A stretch of DNA of 31,304 nt. Origin: a virus. The translations under genes and the position numbers were made by a program. The notes beneath the pieces are model-generated. The model ran no database searches and had not been told where the DNA came from. It saw only the letters and a list, made by a program, of their open reading frames with translations. Where the stretch lies: IMG/VR virus record IMGVR_UViG_3300048015_000334, positions 1 to 31,304 of that record. One strand, written 5' to 3'. Each line of letters starts with the position of its first letter. Within the stretch, counting starts at the first letter, position 1. Below are positions 1-6,446 of the stretch, piece after piece.

Positions 1-7
1 ACGCGCG

Positions 8-754
8 GTGATCTCGTCGCCCGACCGATGGACGGTGCACGACATTCTGCCGGATGTGCAGGTGCGTGTGGCACGCGCAATGCCGGCACTGCCGCCGGAG
101 CTGGATGCGGCGGTAGAGGCGCACTGGCAGGCGGCACTGCGCGGCAGCCCGCGTCTGTTCAATGGCAGCGTGTTCTCGGTCGATGATATCCAACCGCGTC
201 GCCTGACCGGACATTGGACCGAGTTCCGCCGCGTGCTGGCGCAGATGCGCGAACCCGCTTTGCAGGCCGGGCTGGGGCTGCGCCAGCTCGCCGTCTGCGG
301 CGCCATCGACTGCACGCACGACGGCACCGGCACCCCAGGCACGATCCTTGGGCGCAGGGAGCCCAAAGCCGTCTACCTGCCAGGGGCCTGGCAACTGCCG
401 CCCGCCGGCAGCGTCGACAAGTCGAACCTCGACGCCGACGGCCATATCGACCTGCGGCGGCAGCTCCTGACGGAGCTGCACGAGGAATTGGGCGTCCCTG
501 ACGCTGCCGTGGTGCAGGTCCAGCCAATCTGCATGGTGGAGCACCCCGACAGTCACGTCCTCGACCTTGGCTTCGCGATCAAGACGACGTGGTCCGCCGA
601 GGCCATCCTCAGCGCGCATCGGACCGCGGGGAACGGCGAGTATGACACGATGCGCTTCCTGCCTCTGGCGGACGTGCCACAGACAATCGCCGAGCTTGGA
701 GAGTCGTTGATGATGCCGGCCAGGATCCTGCTTGGGCGGCTCACCGCCGCCTAG
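8..754 (+). CDS. Nudix hydrolase (5' end may lie outside the window)
   Basis: A 248-residue protein read from a GTG at the window edge; the frame is open to the first base, so the true start may lie further upstream. Residues about 158-166 read TELHEELGV, which fits the core of the Nudix box (REUXEEXGU, with T for R). An upstream GAWQLPPAGSVD segment resembles the glycine/proline strand that precedes the box in larger Nudix proteins. Nudix enzymes hydrolyse nucleoside diphosphates linked to another moiety; the substrate cannot be read from the sequence. It is convergent with the phage holin gene, and the two stop codons share one CTAG. It may be the first host gene beyond the prophage or a phage-carried accessory gene. 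Family call is good; role unknown. Confidence 0.75.
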   Translation: MISSPDRWTVHDILPDVQVRVARAMPALPPELDAAVEAHWQAALRGSPRLFNGSVFSVDDIQPRRLTGHWTEFRRVLAQMREPALQAGLGLRQLAVCGAIDCTHDGTGTPGTILGRREPKAVYLPGAWQLPPAGSVDKSNLDADGHIDLRRQLLTELHEELGVPDAAVVQVQPICMVEHPDSHVLDLGFAIKTTWSAEAILSAHRTAGNGEYDTMRFLPLADVPQTIAELGESLMMPARILLGRLTAA

Positions 755-1308
755 TTCGAGCGGAGCTGATCCGCTTGGCGGGCAAGATGCTCGTCCTTGC
801 GTGCCGACCCGGCCGAGGATCCCACCCAGTAACTGACGACCGATGTGGACATCGCGGCGAGCGTGCCTAGCAGCATGTTCAGGATGGTCTCGCTGCCGCC
901 CGGCATCACCTTGGTGAGCGCGACCCACATCACGACGCCGAAGGTGATGAGGACGATGATGGAAATGACCGGCGCCCCGTAGGCAATGGCGCTGCCGCGG
1001 GCCGCCAGGCCCAGCGTTTGCGCGCGGGCATCGGCGGTGTCCTTGAAGCGGGCGGTCAATTCGTCGAGCTCGGCCTGCCGCGCCGCCTGGTCCTGCTGGG
1101 CGGCAAGCTGGGCGAGTTGGACCCTGAGCTGCCCGGCCAATTGCGGATCGCGCGCCAGGGCCGCCTGCGCCACCTCCGGATCCGCGGTCCCCGTCACCGT
1201 CTGCACGATCTGTGTGGCGGTCGCGACCGCCGGGGCGGATTTGTCGCCGAACAGCCACTTGGCAAGTTCCGGCGCCAGCGACACGACCAGGGGAATCAAC
1301 GCACCCAT
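751..1308 (-). CDS. GTA-type holin with three membrane segments
   Basis: A 185-residue membrane protein. A short hydrophobic N-terminus (GALIPLVVSLAPELAKWLF) is followed by a charged Gln/Ala-rich helical stretch (about residues 45-95) and two strong transmembrane helices (around APVISIIVLITFGVVMWVAL and MLLGTLAAMSTSVVSYWVG), ending in a charged tail. This matches the 3-TM holin family known from alphaproteobacterial gene transfer agents and related prophages. Holins permeabilise the inner membrane so that endolysin reaches peptidoglycan. I chose the ATG at 1308 because a GAGG lies 9 bases upstream; a GTG at 1323, overlapping the end of the glycosyltransferase gene, is possible but has no clear ribosome site. 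It is the last gene of the late operon. Confidence 0.8.
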   Translation of the reverse strand: MGALIPLVVSLAPELAKWLFGDKSAPAVATATQIVQTVTGTADPEVAQAALARDPQLAGQLRVQLAQLAAQQDQAARQAELDELTARFKDTADARAQTLGLAARGSAIAYGAPVISIIVLITFGVVMWVALTKVMPGGSETILNMLLGTLAAMSTSVVSYWVGSSAGSARKDEHLARQADQLRSN

Positions 1309-1319
1309 GGGAATTGACC

Positions 1320-2228
1320 TCACATGCTGTTGGAATCTTCATCGCGCTGACGCAGGTAAGCGTCGATGTCGTCGCGCAGGCCGGGCTTGTTGCCGGCGAG
1401 TTCGAGCACGCCGGAGACGTTGCGTTTCAGGTCCGTCGATGGATCGAACCGATGCTTCACCAGGATGTTCCAGCGATCGATGTAGCGGCGCTTGTCCTTG
1501 GCGCCGTGCCAGCCGTGCTCGATCGTGCCCGGCACGTAGCCGATGTTGCCGCCGACGTGGCGCATCGCGCGGGATTGCCACTGCAGCAACGGCGTCCTGT
1601 AGGCCTCGGTGACGCCGCCCGGAATCGAGAGCTCGACCCGCCCCACGAGTGCGAGCGCCATGTGGTGGTCGGCGGCACCGAGCGCGGCAGTCTCGATCAA
1701 GCCGCCGAGCCAGTTCAGCGCCGTGCGCGTGGCGGCCCAGGCGTAGCCGGGATGGGCGAACTCGTATGGCCCGCCGCCGAGTGGGCAGCATTGCGCCACC
1801 TGGCGGCAGAAGCTGCGATGCGCCTGCAGATGTTCGTCGCGCGGCCCTAGGTCGTAGCAGTCCGACCACGGTTGGACGACATCGTATTGCTGCAGCGCGT
1901 GCACCGTCTCCGCGGCCCAGCCGGGCTTGCGGAAGCGGATGTCAGCGTCGATCCATGCGACGTAGCGCCAGTCTTCCGGCAGGCGGGAGATGCCGATGTT
2001 GAGCAGGTTCTCCTTGGTCCAGACAAGGCTTTTGGCACGCACGCCGACATGGCTGATGCCTTCGGCGGCGAGCGTAAACGGGCGATCGCCGTAGGCGCAT
2101 TCGACCACCGTCAGATGCACACCGGACTCCGCCATATGAGAGGCGAAATCATAGAACAAAGCGATACGGGACTTCCACCGCAGCGGGTTTGCGATGCAGG
2201 TCACGACATGGAGAAGGTCGGCGCGCAT
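1320..2228 (-). CDS. Glycosyltransferase (GT-A-like, DxD motif)
   Basis: A 302-residue protein without signal peptide or membrane segment. Residues 90-97 read VAWIDADI, a buried strand followed by a DxD motif (D94, D96), as in metal-dependent GT-A glycosyltransferases that bind a nucleotide sugar. A later ADHHMALAL region (about residue 185) and HGWHGAKDKRRY (about residue 240) look like the acceptor/catalytic half of phage-encoded galactosyltransferase-like proteins. It lies between the endolysin and the holin, 30 bases after the endolysin stop, and its end reaches the GTG alternative start of the holin. A GGAG lies about 10 bases before the ATG. Possible roles are glycosylation of virion proteins or modification of a host surface glycan; the sequence does not decide. 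The fold is fairly sure, the acceptor unknown. Confidence 0.7.
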   Translation of the reverse strand: MRADLLHVVTCIANPLRWKSRIALFYDFASHMAESGVHLTVVECAYGDRPFTLAAEGISHVGVRAKSLVWTKENLLNIGISRLPEDWRYVAWIDADIRFRKPGWAAETVHALQQYDVVQPWSDCYDLGPRDEHLQAHRSFCRQVAQCCPLGGGPYEFAHPGYAWAATRTALNWLGGLIETAALGAADHHMALALVGRVELSIPGGVTEAYRTPLLQWQSRAMRHVGGNIGYVPGTIEHGWHGAKDKRRYIDRWNILVKHRFDPSTDLKRNVSGVLELAGNKPGLRDDIDAYLRQRDEDSNSM

Positions 2229-2258
2229 GGGCAGCAGGCTCCGGGTCTGGAGGACACG

Positions 2259-2789
2259 TCAGCTTGACAGCGACATCGCCTGGTAGGGCAGCGCGGCGAA
2301 CCGCCGGGCCCAGCCGAGCCCGAACAGCTTCCAGGTCGGCAGGCTTGCGGAATAGGCGATACGCTGCGCCATGAACTCGGTGAGCAGCGCGGCGCCGGTG
2401 CCGCTGGCCGCCTGAACGGCCGCAAGCGTCGTCGGGCCTAGGCCGCCATCGACCGGGATGCCGAGCGCGGATTGCAGCCAGCGCACGGCATGCGCCACGC
2501 CGGCATTGACGGCGGCGTCGAACAGCAGCAGGGCGAGCGGCGGCGGCAAGTGGTCCGCCGCAATGCGATCCCAATAGTCGCGCCGATAGATGGCGGCCGC
2601 ATCCGCCCGTGTCAGCGCCTTGATGTCGATAGCCGGGTAAGCCTTCGCGCTGATGCCCCAGTTGGTACCGGCGAGCGTGCCGATGCCCACCGCGCCGCCG
2701 GTCCAGTTGCCGGGATCGCCGGGCGAGAGCGACAGGCCGCCTTCGTGCCCTATCACGATGTCGAAGGCCTTGTCGAAAACGTCGGTCAT
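2259..2789 (-). CDS. Endolysin, glycoside hydrolase family 108 with peptidoglycan-binding domain
   Basis: A 176-residue protein starting MTDVFDKAFDIVIGHEGG. The HEGG motif (H15-G18) carries the catalytic glutamate E16 typical of GH108 N-acetylmuramidases, followed by the family's NWGIS (43-47) and DYWD (71-74) segments. From about residue 92 (DAAVNAGVAHAVRWLQ) to the end it matches the C-terminal peptidoglycan-binding half usual in the family, including VDGGLGP. No signal peptide is visible, so it should depend on a holin. Length is normal for the family. A purine-rich AGAGGGA lies just upstream of the ATG. It follows the small membrane protein gene and precedes the glycosyltransferase. Confident call. 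Confidence 0.92.
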   Translation of the reverse strand: MTDVFDKAFDIVIGHEGGLSLSPGDPGNWTGGAVGIGTLAGTNWGISAKAYPAIDIKALTRADAAAIYRRDYWDRIAADHLPPPLALLLFDAAVNAGVAHAVRWLQSALGIPVDGGLGPTTLAAVQAASGTGAALLTEFMAQRIAYSASLPTWKLFGLGWARRFAALPYQAMSLSS

Positions 2790-2804
2790 TGGTCCCTCTG
2801 GGGC

Positions 2805-3113
2805 TTATCGGTGCCAGGAGGCGATGACGCTGCTCCAGACGTAGGCGAGCGCGCCGAGGCCGATGGTGGAGAACACCGCCTTGGCCAAGGTCGAGGCGAC
2901 GATCTTGAGGAAGTTCCAGATCATGGCTTCGAGGTTGCAGCGGAACACCTCCGCCTGCCCGGCCAGCGCGTCCTGCAGGCCGATCGCCGTCTGCTCGAGC
3001 TGCTGCTTGAGGTCGGCGATATCTTCGCGGATCGCTTCGCCCATCTCCACGATGGGGCCGAGATCGATCGCAGGTTTCTGGCGGGCGGGCGGCATGCAGG
3101 GCATCCCGTTCAT
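2805..3113 (-). CDS. Small coiled-coil/membrane protein, possible holin or XhlA-like lysis protein
   Basis: A 102-residue protein. The N-terminal half (MNGMPCMPPARQKPAIDL, then EAIREDIADLKQQLEQTA) is polar and predicts a short coiled coil. The C-terminal half (WNFLKIVASTLAKAVFSTIG, then LGALAYVWSSVIASW) is hydrophobic and can span the membrane once or twice. This layout recalls XhlA-type lysis accessory proteins and some holins, but I see no diagnostic motif. Its place, 15 bases before the endolysin gene and 23 bases after the SGNH gene, supports a lysis role. The start is uncertain: ATGs at 3113, 3104 and 3095 are in frame and none has a good ribosome site; 3113 is the longest. Confidence 0.6.
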   Translation of the reverse strand: MNGMPCMPPARQKPAIDLGPIVEMGEAIREDIADLKQQLEQTAIGLQDALAGQAEVFRCNLEAMIWNFLKIVASTLAKAVFSTIGLGALAYVWSSVIASWHR

Positions 3114-3136
3114 GACGTTGCGACAGCGGAACGCGC

Positions 3137-4852
3137 TCAGGTCGCGACGGGGGAGAGGCCGCCGGTCGTGACCGGTTTCAGGAGGCCGGCGGTGATGATT
3201 CCTGCGTGGCCGGCCGGGTTCGGATGGATGCCGTCCGCGGTCAGCGCCGCACCGGCGCTCGTTGCCCATTTGCCGGGATTTGCCGGATCCTCGACGATCG
3301 AGGCGATGTCGATCAGTCCGCTGAAGCCGTAGCTGCTCCAGTTCGCGCGCATGTCGGCGTTGTAGGCCTGGCGTGTCTGCTCCGGCGTGCTGCAGACGAA
3401 CTGTGCGTTCAGCGCCATGGCGGAGGTGAGACCGGCGGCAAGCGTGACCGTGCCAGCGCCGATGGCCGCGACCGAATTCAGCCCGGAGATGCCGGGACCC
3501 GAGACGATCTGGCCCACGGCCAGCCCGGATGTGGTGGCGACGCTGAGCGTGGTGGCGCCCTGCGCCGCCGCTGCGGACAGCGTCACCAGGACACCGCCCG
3601 CCAACGCCTGGTTGGCGGCGCTGCTCCAGCCGTCGCTGCTGGTGGTGTAAGGCAGACACGTAAACGCCCACACGCGCTGCCCTGCCGCAATGAACGGCGC
3701 CGCAAGCGCAATCAGAAACCCGCGCAATGCGGCAGCCGTGTAGCCGCCGGTGAAGATGTCGTTGCGGCACCATTCCAGCAGCACGTCGGTGATTCCGGTC
3801 TCCACCGAGAGCGCGTAGCAGCCGATATTGCCGGACTGGTAGGCCTGGCCCGCAGTCGTCCCGCCGCGGGCCAGGCTGACCCAGGGAATGGTGTTGGACA
3901 GCGATTTCTGGATGAACCCCACGCGCCCGTTGACGTCGGCACTGTCGCCGGTTCCCGCCGCGATGCTGTCGCCGAGGATCATTACGGCCGGGGCCGGCGC
4001 GGTGATCAGGCCAAGCACCGTGACGGGCGGCCAGAATCCGCCGCCGCTGTTGGAGGTCTGCGACTGGTTGAGCGTCTGGTCGGTGAGGCTGGTGCCGCGC
4101 GTGGAGAATTCGCCGCTGAGGCGGGTGCTGCCACTGGCAGGCGTCGGCGAATCGGCAATCTGAAAGCCGGGCGAGGCGAATTGCGCGAAGGTGCGAACGA
4201 AGAACTGTGCGCCGGCTGCGATGGCGACGGGCATCGGATCCGACATGACGATGCCGTGCATGGGGTCGACGCGGCCGATTCGGCTGCCGCCGAACTTCGC
4301 CGCCGTCACGTCGCCGCCGAAGGTGATGAGTGTATTCACGGCAAGGGCCGCCGTTGTTGGCGCGCTCAGCGTGACCACCTGGCCGTTCGGCGCGTTCACC
4401 GAGGTGTAGGATGTGACGGAGGAAACCACGTATGTGCCGGTGGCGATGCCGGCTGCTGCCGTGACGAGCTGACCCGCCTTGATGTTGCCGAACGCGGTGC
4501 CGCCTTGCGCCGGGCTGAAGCTGAAGGTCGTGGCGCCACTGGCCACCGCCGAAGTCAGCGGCAACGCGTTGACGCGGCTGGGCACGCAGACCGCGGCCAT
4601 CAGGGAAGTGACGGCGTTGGTGCGATCGACCTCGCCCAGACCGGTCATGTCGAAGGCCGCATACACCAGCCGGACCGCCTTGACGGCGCTGAAGCTCGGC
4701 GCCTGCCAGGAGGTCTGGTCCATTACCATGGTGCTGGCGCTGTCGTAGCTGCCGCCCGAGCCCGGCGCACCGCGGCCGCGAAAGCCGATCGGCACCCAGA
4801 GCTGGCGACCGCCCGACTGGCGCAACGTCGGCGGGAAGATGGTCGCGGGCAC
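3137..4852 (-). CDS. SGNH/GDSL hydrolase, virion-associated esterase with inserted beta modules
   Basis: A 571-residue protein. The catalytic blocks of SGNH hydrolases are present: ILGDSIAAGTGD with nucleophile S296, LEWCRND in place of the GxND block, and DGIHPNPAGH with the Asp/His pair D540 and H543. Such enzymes in phage tails usually remove O-acetyl groups from surface polysaccharide. About 290 residues precede the catalytic domain. Two related low-complexity beta modules are seen: one in the N-terminal half (LTSAVASGATTFSFSP onward) and one inside the catalytic domain, between the ND and DxxH blocks (LSAAAAQGATTLSVATTSGL onward). The GTG at 4852 was chosen because GGAGGG lies 9 bases upstream; it overlaps the preceding gene's end region. 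No signal peptide. Enzyme class is sure, substrate inferred. Confidence 0.85.
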   Translation of the reverse strand: MPATIFPPTLRQSGGRQLWVPIGFRGRGAPGSGGSYDSASTMVMDQTSWQAPSFSAVKAVRLVYAAFDMTGLGEVDRTNAVTSLMAAVCVPSRVNALPLTSAVASGATTFSFSPAQGGTAFGNIKAGQLVTAAAGIATGTYVVSSVTSYTSVNAPNGQVVTLSAPTTAALAVNTLITFGGDVTAAKFGGSRIGRVDPMHGIVMSDPMPVAIAAGAQFFVRTFAQFASPGFQIADSPTPASGSTRLSGEFSTRGTSLTDQTLNQSQTSNSGGGFWPPVTVLGLITAPAPAVMILGDSIAAGTGDSADVNGRVGFIQKSLSNTIPWVSLARGGTTAGQAYQSGNIGCYALSVETGITDVLLEWCRNDIFTGGYTAAALRGFLIALAAPFIAAGQRVWAFTCLPYTTSSDGWSSAANQALAGGVLVTLSAAAAQGATTLSVATTSGLAVGQIVSGPGISGLNSVAAIGAGTVTLAAGLTSAMALNAQFVCSTPEQTRQAYNADMRANWSSYGFSGLIDIASIVEDPANPGKWATSAGAALTADGIHPNPAGHAGIITAGLLKPVTTGGLSPVAT

Positions 4853-4857
4853 TTGCG

Positions 4858-5466
4858 TCAGCCCTCCGATGCGGCGACGACGAGGCTTGCGGTGGCGCAC
4901 CAGCAGGTGACGGCGTTGGTGCTGACGAAGCTGCCGCTTTCGTAGATGGCCGCCGCGGGCAGGTAGAAGCAGCCGGCGGCGTTCGGGGCGCATGTGCCGC
5001 CGGTCGGGTTGAACCAGAGCGCGGCTGACTGGGGCGCTTGCACGCGGAAAAATCGCCGCAGCGTGTTGGCCGCCAGCAGGGTCGTGCTGGCGCCCGCGGT
5101 GGTCGTCAGGCTGCGATCCTGGATCGTGCCACCAGCCGGCGTGCTGACAACGCTCCCCGACACGGCCTGGCTCGCCGGCCAGTTCTGGACCGACACGGCG
5201 CCAATGCTGTTGCTGCCCGCCGGCAGCGATCCGGCCAGGCTGAAGCTCCAGTTGCCGCCCTGCCCCGCGGTGACGGTGGGCACGCCGTTCAGGGTGACTC
5301 CCCACGTGCCGGACTGGGCGGCCGCCACCGGCAGCGGATTGGCCGCGGTCACCGCCGTGCCCGCGATTTCCGGCACCGAGTGCAGAGTGAGGACACCCGC
5401 ATTGCTCTCGGCCGCAAGCGGGAACGGGCTGCCGGTGCCGTCAAGCAGCGTGAGGGTGGTTGCCAT
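4858..5466 (-). CDS. Phage tail-tip/structural protein, function not recognised
   Basis: A 202-residue protein rich in Ala, Thr, Ser and Gly, without signal peptide or membrane segment. The N-terminus (LTLLDGTGSPFPLAAE, then ITAANPLPV-like sequence) has the short beta-strand pattern common in tail-tip accessory proteins. The C-terminus contains five cysteines in about 40 residues (CAPNAAGC, CWC), unusual for a cytoplasm-assembled virion protein. It lies between a 31-codon ORF and the SGNH esterase, and its last codons supply the GGAGGG ribosome site for that esterase, so the two are probably coupled. It is part of the receptor-binding block by position only; I do not recognise a named family. 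Confidence 0.65.
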   Translation of the reverse strand: MATTLTLLDGTGSPFPLAAESNAGVLTLHSVPEIAGTAVTAANPLPVAAAQSGTWGVTLNGVPTVTAGQGGNWSFSLAGSLPAGSNSIGAVSVQNWPASQAVSGSVVSTPAGGTIQDRSLTTTAGASTTLLAANTLRRFFRVQAPQSAALWFNPTGGTCAPNAAGCFYLPAAAIYESGSFVSTNAVTCWCATASLVVAASEG

Positions 5467-5478
5467 GACCGGCTCCGA

Positions 5479-5574
5479 TTACAGAAGGGCGATGTAGCCC
5501 GAGCTGGCGACGCGGCTGAAGTTGAACGTGACGACGAGCCTTACAGTCCAGAACGGCAGAGGGAACGCCAGCAT
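5479..5574 (-). CDS. Small 31-residue ORF between tail genes
   Basis: The stop of the upstream gene and this ATG abut exactly (TAGATG), and the ORF ends 12 bases before the next ATG, so it fills the only gap between two tail genes. The product begins MLAFPLPFWTVRLVV and ends SSGYIALL; it is hydrophobic and aromatic-rich, with no charged cluster. It could be a small tail or membrane peptide. The exact stop-start join and the gap-filling length are the evidence for coding; I recognise no family. Confidence 0.45.
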   Translation of the reverse strand: MLAFPLPFWTVRLVVTFNFSRVASSGYIALL

Positions 5575-6426
5575 CTATCGCAAATCCTTGGTAAGGGCCG
5601 CGTACACGCTGATTCCATCGGTGACGCCGGCGAGAATGTCGATCGCACCAGCAGCAGGTGTGAGGACGGGCGGCACGCCGGCGGGGAATTTGTAGCCGCC
5701 GTCGAACCCCAGCGATCGGCCGCCGACGCCGTCCTGCGTGATGCGCCACAGGTAGGTGGCGCCGGCGCGCAGGTTGCGCGGCGTCGACAAGGTGGCGTTG
5801 CCGGTCATCACAACGTGAAAGACGTTGCCCGCCGATGCATCCGTCAGGATGGCGCTGGCAAAGGTCAGTGCGACATCACCCTGGTTGATGTTTGCCCGGG
5901 CGATGGTTGGGCTGTCGACATCCGACAGATCGTTCGCGGGCTGCAAGCTTCCGGTGACCGGCGCCGCCGCCCGCAGCAGGCCCGCCGCGACGAGAAGCGC
6001 GACGCCGTTGGTCACCGGCGGGCCGCCCATTGATCCCGCAGTTCCGACATCGGTGCCCGCGGGCAGTGCGGTCGGGACGACGTCGGCCGCTGCAAGCTGC
6101 AGGCGTTCGAGATGCAGCAGGATCGCGCCGGACCCAAAGGTAACGGTCCCGCTGGCCGCTGCCTGGGCCGGCAGGCTCAGCGGCCATTCCAGCAGCACGT
6201 TGCCGCCGCTGGGCGCGTCGAACAGCCCGATCGTGGTGATGGCGCCCCAGGGCGCGGCCACGTCCGGCCCGAAGGTCATTCCACCCTGGTTCGACATGAC
6301 GTCGCCATCGACGGGCACCAGGACGACAGGCTGGCGCGCGTAGCCAGCCCCGGCAATCTCGGAGAAGGCGGCGGGCGGGACGTTCGATCCGAGCCCGGCA
6401 TAGCCGCTGATCTGCAGCACGGGCAT
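5575..6426 (-). CDS. Tail fibre/tail-tip protein
   Basis: A 283-residue protein. The N-terminal half includes WGAITTIGLFDAPSGGNVLL and GTVTFGSGAILLHL, a pattern seen in phage tail proteins with a beta-sandwich platform. The C-terminal third (ANDLSDVDSPTIARANI, NATLSTPRNLRAGATYLWRI, FDGGYKFPAGVPP) resembles tail-fibre stalk and tip segments. The start is supported by a purine-rich GAAGGGGA 7 bases before ATG. It is 20 bases downstream of the first tailspike and joined stop-to-start with the 31-codon ORF. Likely a receptor-binding or tip component; no enzymatic motif seen. Confidence 0.7.
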   Translation of the reverse strand: MPVLQISGYAGLGSNVPPAAFSEIAGAGYARQPVVLVPVDGDVMSNQGGMTFGPDVAAPWGAITTIGLFDAPSGGNVLLEWPLSLPAQAAASGTVTFGSGAILLHLERLQLAAADVVPTALPAGTDVGTAGSMGGPPVTNGVALLVAAGLLRAAAPVTGSLQPANDLSDVDSPTIARANINQGDVALTFASAILTDASAGNVFHVVMTGNATLSTPRNLRAGATYLWRITQDGVGGRSLGFDGGYKFPAGVPPVLTPAAGAIDILAGVTDGISVYAALTKDLR

Positions 6427-6446
6427 TGCGCGATCCCCTTCCGGCG

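Noticed and set aside
3206-4945. Long plus-strand open frame opposite the SGNH gene (579 codons)
   Set aside because: Arg/Gly/Ala-rich sequence of antisense type in GC-rich DNA; the minus strand has clear SGNH motifs and a ribosome site.
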